Shown here: positions 1 to 6,046 of the stretch, one piece after another
Layout: each line of letters begins with the position of its first letter
How positions within the stretch are numbered: the first letter of the stretch is position 1
Assembly: GCA_002695185.1 (NCBI GenBank)
Contig: NZOF01000037.1
Location: 1-7,021, forward strand
Direction: 5' to 3'
DNA: 7,021 bases
Source of the DNA: Erythrobacter sp.
Lineage (GTDB): Bacteria; Pseudomonadota; Alphaproteobacteria; Sphingomonadales; Sphingomonadaceae
Program-made: the position numbers and the translations under genes
Notes under the pieces: generated by a model
Seen by the model: the letters and a program-made list of their open reading frames with translations, nothing else
The model's database searches: none
Told to the model about the DNA's origin: nothing

Positions 1-100
1 AATCTGAGCAAAATTCAAAGTTTCGACGACTGGTAAGAAGTCGTAATCCGACCGGCCTCAGGTCGAACGAACTCCAGTCTACAGCCCACGCTGTTACCGG
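1..100. other. Unassigned sequence fused to the truncated transposase
   Basis: Read on the minus strand, the transposase frame stops matching its family after the residues VRGAP, encoded down to about base 101, and the following residues (PVTAWAV...) are unrelated. The frame stays open to base 1, so a chimeric ORF runs off the window. A 6-bp inverted repeat (ACGACT at 26-31, AGTCGT at 39-44) is too short to interpret. I do not recognise this stretch; it marks a deletion or recombination breakpoint. Confidence 0.5.
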
Positions 101-805
101 TGGTGCGCCGCGCACATGGCTCATCTGGTTCGCCTCGATGTATTCCGCCAGTTCTCCGGCGATGTAGCTCGGGCCATTGTCGCTGAGCAGGCGCGGCCTG
201 TGTAGCACATTGGCATGATCGCAGCCTGAAGCGACCAGCGCCATGTCGAGCGTGTCAGTCACATCCTCGGCACACATGGTGGTGCAGAGCTGCCAGGCAA
301 TGATGTAGCGCGAGTAATCGTCGAGCACGGTGGATAGGTAGACCCAACCCCAACCGATGATCTTGAAGTAGGTAAAATCGGTCTGCCACATCTCATTTGG
401 ACGCGTGGTCCTTGTATGGAACGCCTCTGCCGCTTTGATAACCGTGTAGGCCGGGCTGGTGATCAGGTCATGGGCCTTCAAGAGCCGGTAAACCGTAGCT
501 TCGGACACGAAGTAACGCTTCTCGTCGGTGAAGCGGACGGCCAACTCACGCGGTGACAGCTCGGTCTGCTCGAGCACCATCTCGACGATCTGGTCCTGCA
601 GCTCGGGCACAATACGGTTCCACACCCGGCTTGGCGTGGATGGCCTGTCTGCCAGCGCCTCCGGCCCGCCTTCGAGGAAGCGATCCTACCAGCGGTAGAA
701 GGTCCGCCGTGCCACGCTAAGCTGGTCCAGCGTGCGTTTGGCCGGGAGATGCGACTGCTCCACGATCCTGATGATCTCCAGCTTCTCTGATGCGGGATAC
801 CTCAT
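101..805 (-). pseudogene. IS3-family transposase orfB (DDE integrase), nonsense-mutated and truncated
   Basis: OrfB encodes the catalytic half of the IS3 transposase. It begins at ATG 805-803 (MRYPASEKLEI), which overlaps the orfA stop as ATGA. An N-terminal helix-turn-helix region reaches FYRW, then an in-frame TAG at 688-686 interrupts it, where relatives have Tyr (RWYDRF). Beyond it the frame is open and conserved: a linker (LSPRELAVRFTDEKRYFVSE), the first catalytic Asp in MWQTDFTYFK, and the second in LLSDNGPSYIAGE. The match stops after SHVRGAP near base 101, just before where the HPQTQGKIER block with the catalytic Glu would lie. The protein therefore lacks a complete DDE triad. Family assignment is firm; I do not give an ISfinder name. 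Confidence 0.9.
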
Positions 806-1176
806 GCGTCGTCGTCCCCATCCGCGATGATGCTTTTTTTGAGCAGCCGGCTCTCCAAAGTGAGATCGGCCACGCACTCCTTCAGATCGCGGGCCTCACG
901 GCGCAGATCCTTCACCTCTTCTGTGGTCGCGGTACGTGCCGTATCGCCAGCGAGCCTGCGCTTGCTAGCCTCCATGAACCCCTTGGACCAGGTTTAATAC
1001 AGGCTCTGCGCAATCTCTTCGCGGCGACATAGCTCGGCAATGGAGTCATCGCCGCGCAGGCCATCGAGCACGATGCGGATTTTGTCCTCGACCGAAAAGT
1101 GTCGGCGGGTCTTGCGGCGGATATCCTTGATCACCAGCTCGGCAGTCGATTTTGCATTGGAGGATCTTGGCTTCAT
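802..1176 (-). pseudogene. IS3-family transposase orfA (HTH protein) with internal stop
   Basis: OrfA supplies the DNA-binding and multimerising N-terminal part of the IS3 transposase. It would span 124 residues from ATG 1176-1174 to TGA at 804-802. Residues about 20-58 form the helix-turn-helix (HFSVEDKIRIVLDGLRGDDS, then IAELCRREEIAQSLY). A TAA at 996-994 follows SLY, where relatives read Tyr again (SLYYTW). After the stop the frame resumes the normal sequence TWSKGFMEA, then a leucine-zipper-like segment (VKDLRREARDLKECVADL) up to LLKKS. The lesion looks like a single substitution in a TAC codon. As it stands only a 60-residue peptide would be made. Confidence 0.88.
834..840 (-). promoter_or_regulatory. 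A7 slippery site for -1 frameshift between orfA and orfB
   Basis: On the minus strand the orfA frame reads CTC AAA AAA AGC and the orfB frame reads CAA AAA AAG CAT, so a -1 slip on the seven adenines joins the two frames. IS3-family elements use this kind of programmed frameshift to make the full OrfAB transposase. The site is intact, but the nonsense codons on either side make it moot here. Confidence 0.75.
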
Positions 1177-1184
1177 CTTCGTTC

Positions 1185-1203
1185 CTTCGTCACTACGACG
1201 AAG
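1185..1203. repeat. Short hairpin upstream of IS orfA
   Basis: CTTCGTC (1185-1191) and GACGAAG (1197-1203) form a perfect 7-bp stem around a 5-base loop. It lies between the element's left end and the orfA start, a few bases upstream of the ATG at 1176. It could lower translation of orfA from outside transcripts, a control seen in other insertion sequences, but that is inference. Confidence 0.4.
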
Positions 1204-1245
1204 CCCAAATCCTCCTTACTTCACAACCTCAAATCTGTGCCATAG

Positions 1246-1264
1246 GCGCTAACGGGGGACACAC
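1246..1264 (-). repeat. Left terminal inverted repeat of the IS3-family element
   Basis: Read on the minus strand, the element begins TGTGTCCCCCGTTAGCGCC, with the TG terminus and C-run typical of many IS3-family ends, about 70 bases upstream of orfA. The matching right end is not in the window, so the exact boundary cannot be proved by pairing. Confidence 0.6.
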
Positions 1265-1589
1265 TGAATCAGCGACTTAGCCTTACTGCAAGCAGAGCTT
1301 TTCAACAGAATAGGGCCGGTAGCGGACTGGCTTCTATTGGCAAGCCCGACACGGAATGCTGCCGTTTCATCCCAGATTCTGTTGCCAGCTCTAACCCTTA
1401 GGAAAGAGATTCATCTTTCGTCGCTGCGCACTTCCGTTTGTGCGGGAGTTACTACTGTTAGGCTCAGGATCTCGGGTTGTTGTGATCGTTTGGTTTCAAT
1501 TGCGGCTCGCGGGTTGCCCTACCAATGCTCGTGCACGAATCGGATGTTCGCAGAAGCAGGGCAAAGTGTGGTTGCGCTCGCCTGTTAGG
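1265..1589. other. Non-coding stretch between IS remnant and cap3
   Basis: About 325 bases lie between the IS end and the stop of the JAMM protease gene. I see no credible gene. The open frames here (for instance 1337-1588 plus) have no family resemblance and no good ribosome site. No stem followed by a U-run is evident downstream of the cap3 stop, so the operon terminator is not located. The octamer TAGCGGAC at 1320-1327 recurs inverted at 5944-5951 in the other gene-free stretch. Confidence 0.5.
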
Positions 1590-2126
1590 TTAAGGCAACT
1601 CGACGGTTGGCCCATAAGCCTCGTTCCCTGTTTCGCGCAGCTGACGCTTGATAGCAGCCGGGGTGCGGTAAAAAGTGCCAAGCGCATCTTGCTCGACTTG
1701 CCGGAGCAAGACCTTGCCCCGATCACCCCAACACTGAAGGTAGAAGGCGGTTTCTCGACCGTCGCAGATAGGGAAAATCATCTCTGCTTTGCGCTGTCTA
1801 ACGATGTCATACCAATTGCGTATATCGATGGATGAAGGCGAAAGAGAAAATTCGGGATGGCTGTGCCATTCGCCAATCCAGTCCATCTTTCCGCCGGATT
1901 TACGCCACCGCCTTAGTGCAGCTATTCTGTGTCCCTTAGGTGAGCGCTGGAAGCGCGTCGAACTTTGTCGATCCCATGGCAATGGTCGGGTGATCTCAGT
2001 CACATGAAGGTAAAGACCCTTGCGCAGCCCTAGTACCAATCCACCAGCTTCTAAAGGGCGATGCTGCTGCGTACATTTTAGCATGTTCTCTGCCGCTGCA
2101 TGATCGACAAGAATGCCCTCGATCAC
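1590..2126 (-). CDS. cap3: Cap3, CBASS JAMM/MPN deconjugating protease
   Basis: A 178-residue metal-dependent isopeptidase-like enzyme. In type II CBASS, Cap3 cuts the bond that Cap2 makes between the CD-NTase C-terminus and its partner, reversing activation. The JAMM zinc site is complete: E26 (LEAGGLVLG), then H88-S-H90, seven residues, S98, two residues, D101 (GEWHSHPEFSLSPSSID). Length fits a single JAB domain with a short tail. The start is GTG 2126-2124, which overlaps the cap2 stop as GTGA. A GAGG at 2138-2135, eight bases upstream, is a good Shine-Dalgarno, so translation is probably coupled to cap2. It is the last gene of the operon. All metal ligands are present, so it should be active. 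JAMM proteins also occur in other ubiquitin-like bacterial operons, but the CD-NTase and E2-E1 neighbours settle the role. Confidence 0.93.
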   Translation of the reverse strand: MIEGILVDHAAAENMLKCTQQHRPLEAGGLVLGLRKGLYLHVTEITRPLPWDRQSSTRFQRSPKGHRIAALRRWRKSGGKMDWIGEWHSHPEFSLSPSSIDIRNWYDIVRQRKAEMIFPICDGRETAFYLQCWGDRGKVLLRQVEQDALGTFYRTPAAIKRQLRETGNEAYGPTVELP

Positions 2127-3799
2127 GACCTATCCCTCGCCAGGCATGATGGGCACGATTTGTGAGCTGAAGGTGACGTTGGTTTACGCACGATGCCGCG
2201 CTCGTGGTCGAGTACGATCGTGCGAAGCCGCGCCCCCGGCTTATCGTTGGCCCAACCTATCGCCATGTCGCAAGCTAATCCGGCAGCGGTGGCAGGCGCA
2301 GCAACGGAGTAAGGAATATAGTTCCCATCTCCGCAGGTCGCAGGGGCCATATTGGCTTCGACCCCCGGTTTGAGAGCTGGGAAACGCGGCCCTGCGTCCA
2401 TAGACGGCCTCAGACAGCGAAAGCAGCACTCATCGCCGCGGACATTCAGAAAAGCCTGAACAGCTGCGCCGTTACCGCTTATCCAGCAATGCAGAATGGC
2501 ATCAGTCCATATGCCGTCCTCATAAAAAAGTTCATTCAGCGCATATTGCGTGTTCCAATCACCTGTCGCGTCGACGAGTAGATTGACGTCAGCCAGCACC
2601 GTCTTTTGAGCTAGCGCATCGCCAACCGTGGCCCGGATATCGCATTGGGGGTGAAAAGACTTTAGCTCCTCAGCCAGTGCGCTCGCCTTCGCTTCTCCTA
2701 TCCGCGAATGACCGAGATAATGACGTCCTATATTGCCGGCAGAAAGCAACTGACCATCAATCAGCGTCAGGGGTGCACTGGCGCCCGCGCCACTCTGGAT
2801 AAGGAATTTGGCAAGATGGCTTCCAAGCGTGCCGCAACCTACAAGAGCGATGGCCTTCCCGTCCAATGTTTTGATCCCGTGCAAATTACGTTGAGCGATC
2901 TCAGCCAATCCCGTCCAATAACCACCGGAGCGCTTGATATCGAGTTTAGTCTTCTGCTTGGCTAAAAGTGGTTGCAATTTCGAAGATCGCAGTTTCTTTG
3001 CACGTACCGCCACTGCAATGTTAGCCGGCAGTTCAACTGTGACGCCGAGAGTGCAGTTGTTTGCTGCGAGGCATACGAATTTCCCTGACAGAAGCGCTCT
3101 CTCACATTCGCTCCAGCGATCAGCAACCACAGCCGTTTGCCCACGAAACCATTGCTCAAGAGACAAGAAGCTGTTCGGTACCACTCGATCAGCGGTCGGC
3201 CCCAACTCGGCATCGAAATGGAATACAACGGCCCCAGACAATCGCGTGGCCTCGTGGTCATGTAGACTGATTGTATCAGCGATCGCGAAAAACGGACTTC
3301 CTGTTGCAGGCTTGAAGACCGCATATTGCAAGCCGGGTTGTCGCTCAGATGTCCCATCCCAGCTCACGAGAACTCGGAAATGCGGCTCCTTCGTTATCCA
3401 ATATTCTTGGTACTCGGTCGCCACTTCGGCGCCGCCTTGCCCGGCAAAACTCTTCTCCAGCGAAAGTTCGGTCTGTCTGAGCACGCGCAAAACGGATCCG
3501 CCTGGATCGTGAAAGTCGAGTGGCAGGCCTGTTGCTGGGGCAAAGCAAACCACAGAGCCTTCGATGTCGTCACGGCTTAGATGTCCGAATACGCCAGTGG
3601 GGAGTTGCTTGCGATCGACAAGCCGAACAATGGGTAGCTCCACAAACTTTGAATCTGGAACGACCAGTTCAATATCGATCGCACGGCCATGGACGTTTAT
3701 CGATCCGCGAAACTCTGGCGATGCGCCTTGCTGTTCGGTGAAGCCTCTATTCGCAAGCGTAGCTGCAATTGCGCGCCACCGATCGGCTTGCGACATCAT
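2123..3799 (-). CDS. cap2: Cap2, CBASS E2-E1 (ThiF-type) conjugation enzyme
   Basis: A 558-residue fusion of an N-terminal ubiquitin-E2-like domain and a C-terminal E1/ThiF adenylation domain. In type II CBASS it adenylates the C-terminus of the CD-NTase and conjugates it to targets, raising cyclic-nucleotide synthesis. The E2 part covers roughly residues 1-130, with H73 and candidate catalytic C85 (GHLSRDDIEGSVVCFAP). A long linker region follows to about 300. The E1 part has the ATP-binding loop G321-C-G-T-L-G326 (ALVGCGTLGSHLAKFL), acidic D348, the RIGEAKA segment, and candidate catalytic C489 (ATCGDGNYIPYSVAAPATAA). Two CxxC pairs (C459/C462 and C549/C552) probably bind zinc. The start at 3799 overlaps the CD-NTase stop as ATGA, and a second ATG follows directly at 3796. 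No strong Shine-Dalgarno is visible, so coupling is likely. No truncation is seen. Confidence 0.93.
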   Translation of the reverse strand: MMSQADRWRAIAATLANRGFTEQQGASPEFRGSINVHGRAIDIELVVPDSKFVELPIVRLVDRKQLPTGVFGHLSRDDIEGSVVCFAPATGLPLDFHDPGGSVLRVLRQTELSLEKSFAGQGGAEVATEYQEYWITKEPHFRVLVSWDGTSERQPGLQYAVFKPATGSPFFAIADTISLHDHEATRLSGAVVFHFDAELGPTADRVVPNSFLSLEQWFRGQTAVVADRWSECERALLSGKFVCLAANNCTLGVTVELPANIAVAVRAKKLRSSKLQPLLAKQKTKLDIKRSGGYWTGLAEIAQRNLHGIKTLDGKAIALVGCGTLGSHLAKFLIQSGAGASAPLTLIDGQLLSAGNIGRHYLGHSRIGEAKASALAEELKSFHPQCDIRATVGDALAQKTVLADVNLLVDATGDWNTQYALNELFYEDGIWTDAILHCWISGNGAAVQAFLNVRGDECCFRCLRPSMDAGPRFPALKPGVEANMAPATCGDGNYIPYSVAAPATAAGLACDMAIGWANDKPGARLRTIVLDHERGIVRKPTSPSAHKSCPSCLARDRS

Positions 3800-4974
3800 C
3801 CGGAATCGGAACTAGTAATGTGCGGTGTGGCCACGGTCGCCGCAGGAGCGGCACGTACAGCCGCAGCAGTGCCACTCTCAATCGCGATGATATCTGGCCT
3901 GTAGGGGATGCGTCGTCCGAATGCATCGCGCAGATGCTCGATAACCCGGTCGGCGTCGCCAGTACGCTCGAGCGCAGCCTCCATTGTCGCAGCAAGGGCT
4001 TGCGTTTCCGCCAGAATGTCTCCGCGCTCCTCCTCGCTCCAGCTGTTCAAACAGCTCGCCTTCACCACCGGATTTTTGATTTCGCCTGAAAAAATTCGCG
4101 GAAGAAGTCGCGCGACATCGAGTATAGTTTTATCATCGCGGTTATCTGCGCTCTGACCGAGTTCCAGCAGAGCCGCATCGATCGCACACATTAGGCAGAT
4201 TGAGGATAGCGGGCTGTTGGCCCAGACATGATCGCGCCAACCCTTAAAGAAGCGGCTCATTCGACGGAATGCCGGGCCGTGGCGATCAACTCGGTTTTCA
4301 ACCCAGTCGTGCAGCTGTTTGGGATCCGATTGAACCCATTCTCCGCTGCGCTGGGCCAGCATCACGCGGTCGCTCGGAATCGCAGGAACGCTGTCAAAAG
4401 TTAGGTTGCGCGCGCTGAAGGCGGCTTCCTCAATGGCTGCCTTCATGACTCTGAAGCGCTCCTCTGGAACGGAATAGATCGGGATGTCGATATGCGCGCC
4501 TCTCCAGAGCCTGACCCGCACGCACGTGCCCTTGCTGGAGTCGAGCGACCAGCCGTTAGCCTGGCAAACCGGGCGAAGCACATCTTCAACGAAGGTAAAC
4601 AGGGCGCCGGCCGCCAGCGCGGGATGATTATCCCTCAGAAAACGGACCGGAACGTACATGCCATCGTCAAGATCGATCTCCTGCAAAGCCGGCTGCGCTG
4701 GAGCATTTAGCGTCTTATACGCGAAGCTGCCTTGCGTCATGAACTTGACCTTCACATCGTCCTGAATGCGATTGGCGGTCTCGATCAAATAATCACGCCG
4801 CCAAAAACTTTTGTCTGATTCGAGGCGATGCGTTGCATTGCGAAGGGCTGTGCGGATGGTTTGACGGGCATTTAAGAGCCGCTGCCGGTCGTTATCTTCG
4901 ATTTCGAGGCTTGCAAGATAACTCGGGTTCTTTTGAAGCCCGACAAACAGGGCATGCGCGTTCGCTAAAGTCAT
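3796..4974 (-). CDS. CD-NTase, DncV-like cyclic (oligo)nucleotide synthase of CBASS
   Basis: A 392-residue cGAS/DncV-like nucleotidyltransferase, the phage-responsive signal generator. The Pol-beta-type core is clear: G82-S83 in FMTQGSFAYKTLNAP, metal-binding D101 and D103 in EIDLDDGMYVPV, and the third acid D163 in HIDIPIYSVP. Further segments match DncV in order (EWVQSDPKQLHDWVENR, then MSRFFKGWRDHVW and SPLSSICLM). This supports a DncV-related clade, but the nucleotide made cannot be read from sequence. The tail from about residue 366 is Ala/Thr/Ser/Pro-rich and ends ...ITSSDSG, a flexible C-terminus with terminal glycine, as expected for a Cap2 substrate. AGGAG at 4986-4982 lies eight bases before ATG 4974, supporting the start. 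It is first in the operon and overlaps cap2 by four bases. Confidence 0.94.
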   Translation of the reverse strand: MTLANAHALFVGLQKNPSYLASLEIEDNDRQRLLNARQTIRTALRNATHRLESDKSFWRRDYLIETANRIQDDVKVKFMTQGSFAYKTLNAPAQPALQEIDLDDGMYVPVRFLRDNHPALAAGALFTFVEDVLRPVCQANGWSLDSSKGTCVRVRLWRGAHIDIPIYSVPEERFRVMKAAIEEAAFSARNLTFDSVPAIPSDRVMLAQRSGEWVQSDPKQLHDWVENRVDRHGPAFRRMSRFFKGWRDHVWANSPLSSICLMCAIDAALLELGQSADNRDDKTILDVARLLPRIFSGEIKNPVVKASCLNSWSEEERGDILAETQALAATMEAALERTGDADRVIEHLRDAFGRRIPYRPDIIAIESGTAAAVRAAPAATVATPHITSSDSG

Positions 4975-5051
4975 GGCGGCACTCCTAATTCATTCGGGCC
5001 TTTCCTACACAGATGCGGCAGGTTACAGCGAAATCAAGAGGCGAACAAACA
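4975..5051. promoter_or_regulatory. Divergent spacer between CD-NTase and cap15
   Basis: Seventy-seven bases separate the CD-NTase start (minus) from the preferred cap15 start (plus). The spacer holds both ribosome sites: AGGAG read on the minus strand at 4986-4982 and GAGG on the plus strand at 5038-5041. Both promoters must lie in this spacer or reach into the opposite coding region. I found no convincing -35/-10 pair; a minus-strand TTGATT with ATCTGT 17 bases on is too poor to call. No clear operator palindrome is seen. Confidence 0.5.
5038..5041 (+). promoter_or_regulatory. Ribosome binding site deciding the cap15 start
   Basis: GAGG (within AAGAGGCG) lies ten bases before ATG 5052. The in-frame ATG at 5013 has only pyrimidine-rich sequence ahead of it (CATTCGGGCCTTTCCTACAC), so the shorter protein is preferred. 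The shorter form also puts TM1 near the N-terminus. Confidence 0.6.
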
Positions 5052-5768
5052 ATGTACAGAATTTTCCCGGTAAAAGCGCTGATCTACGCTGCGGCACTCC
5101 TGGCCGTGGGCGTTTTCCTGGCGATAGAACTCGCTACTTCTGCATTCGATATCGAAATTCGAAGGCTGGCAATACCAAGCATCGTTTGGGCAACCTGTGT
5201 TGCCCTTACATGGAATCCGATCTGGCGATGGGTTTGGGCGGTGAGTAAAAGGGTTGGCTGGTTGCCCGACCTTGGACACCTCGTGTTCCCGGATCTCAAC
5301 GGCAAGTGGGCTATGACGCTTCGCAGCAATTGGTCGCGTCAGATGCAGTTGCTTGATGCGGCCGCCGATCGGCGACGTAGTTTCGACCCTCGAACTTGCG
5401 ACGCGGACGAGCTTGCCGAGTTGCTGCCTGTCTCACTGGTCGCCGAGATCGAACAATCGTGGTGGTCCATCAAGATCACAGTAACCAATCCGCGCGCTGA
5501 TACACCGATTAAAAACTCGACAAGCTATATAGTCATGCCGCGCAAGCGTTCGGAAACTGAGCGGCCCTCGCTCTGCTATTTCTATTGCCAGCAAAACGAC
5601 ACCGATAACCAAGCAGATGATCTAAGTTTCGATGCAGCAGCCTGCTTGTTTTACGATAATGAGAAGGATCAACTAGAGGGAACATTCTGGACAGCGCGGC
5701 AATGGCGACGCGCAATCAACACTGCTGGAACGCTCACACTTGATCGTATCTCTAGTCAAATAGCTTAG
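5052..5768 (+). CDS. cap15: Cap15-like CBASS effector, two-TM plus beta-barrel membrane protein
   Basis: A 238-residue membrane effector. In the Cap15 family two N-terminal helices sit in the inner membrane and a C-terminal beta-barrel binds the cyclic nucleotide, after which the protein assembles and disrupts the membrane. Here TM1 is about residues 8-28 (KALIYAAALLAVGVFLAIEL) and TM2 about 41-62 (IPSIVWATCVALTWNPIWRW). The soluble domain starts at FPDLNGKWAMTLRSNW (79-94) and is strand-rich, with SWWSIKITVTN, a Tyr/Cys strand near 175, AACLFYDNEKDQLEGTFWTA, and a final INTAGTLTLDRI. This N-G-x-W opening and the closing block match the SMODS-associated 2TM-beta group. I chose ATG 5052, with GAGG ten bases upstream, over ATG 5013, which lacks a ribosome site and would add 13 polar residues. 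It is transcribed away from the CD-NTase operon, which is unusual. Confidence 0.87.
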   Translation: MYRIFPVKALIYAAALLAVGVFLAIELATSAFDIEIRRLAIPSIVWATCVALTWNPIWRWVWAVSKRVGWLPDLGHLVFPDLNGKWAMTLRSNWSRQMQLLDAAADRRRSFDPRTCDADELAELLPVSLVAEIEQSWWSIKITVTNPRADTPIKNSTSYIVMPRKRSETERPSLCYFYCQQNDTDNQADDLSFDAAACLFYDNEKDQLEGTFWTARQWRRAINTAGTLTLDRISSQIA

Positions 5769-6044
5769 GTGCGGCCTCGGAGCGTAGAAGTCATCGAAAT
5801 TCGCCGGAGGCTCCATGCAGATCCACCGAACTTTTCGCTGTTGGGTTGCCACGAAAATCTCAAGCTCCTCCACGAGAAATCGCGATCATAGCTTGGCGAG
5901 CGCATCTCGGCGCAACCACCTGCGTCCAGAGACTTAGACAAATGTCCGCTATTGGGAGCTAAAAACACGAGTAGCTAGGTCTCGAATGGGGGCGCAAAGC
6001 AGTCATCTCGTACCATACGATCAGACCCAATAGGCGAGGGTCGA
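5769..6044. other. Non-coding stretch between convergent cap15 and MNT-HEPN genes
   Basis: About 276 bases separate the ends of two convergent genes. The frames open here on the minus strand have no recognisable protein features. I see no strong U-tailed terminator for cap15. Near the far end a bulged hairpin overlaps the stop of the MNT-HEPN gene. The region looks like ordinary spacer and may mark the right border of the defence block. Confidence 0.5.
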
Positions 6045-6046
6045 TC
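6019..6046. terminator. Bulged hairpin at the convergent gene ends, possible weak terminator
   Basis: GATCAGACCC (6019-6028) pairs with GGGTCGATC (6038-6046) with A6023 bulged out, giving a 9-bp stem and a 9-base loop. It overlaps the MNT-HEPN stop codon. Neither strand shows a following T-run, so an intrinsic terminator is only a possibility. Confidence 0.3.

Larger units (their letters stand above)
101..1264 (-). mobile_element. IS3-family insertion sequence remnant, 3' truncated
   Basis: This is a minus-strand IS3-type element with the usual two overlapping transposase frames joined by a poly-A slippery site. Its left end is a TGTGTCCCCC... terminus at 1264-1246. Its right end is missing: the DDE domain ends abruptly near base 101, so the last catalytic Glu, the C-terminus and the right inverted repeat are all absent. 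Both reading frames also carry a nonsense codon. It cannot be autonomous. It lies about 330 bases beyond the end of the CBASS operon and may be a trace of the mobility that shaped the locus. No target duplication can be assessed because one end is lost. Confidence 0.88.

Noticed and set aside
686..996. Stop-codon readthrough or recoding as an explanation of the transposase stops
   Set aside because: The element is also truncated and lacks its catalytic Glu, so simple decay explains it. The other genes in the window use normal stops and have no internal ones.
790..1252. Plus-strand open frames of 80 and 70 residues
   Set aside because: They are antisense to the IS3 transposase frames, which are clearly the real (though broken) genes.
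1440..1835. 131-residue plus-strand open frame overlapping the end of cap3
   Set aside because: It is antisense to the JAMM gene, has no recognisable domain and no good ribosome site.
2962..3357. 131-residue minus-strand open frame
   Set aside because: It is an alternative frame inside cap2 with no family resemblance.
2934..3512. 192-residue plus-strand open frame
   Set aside because: It lies wholly antisense to cap2, whose frame carries all the conserved E2-E1 motifs. The composition looks like a shadow frame.
5013..5051. Longer cap15 start at ATG 5013
   Set aside because: No Shine-Dalgarno precedes it, and the 13 extra residues are polar and lie before TM1. The ATG at 5052 has GAGG ten bases upstream.
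5769..6044. Intrinsic terminator for cap15
   Set aside because: GCCTC and GAGGC can pair across a loop of about 30 bases just after the stop, but there is no compact stem or T-run.
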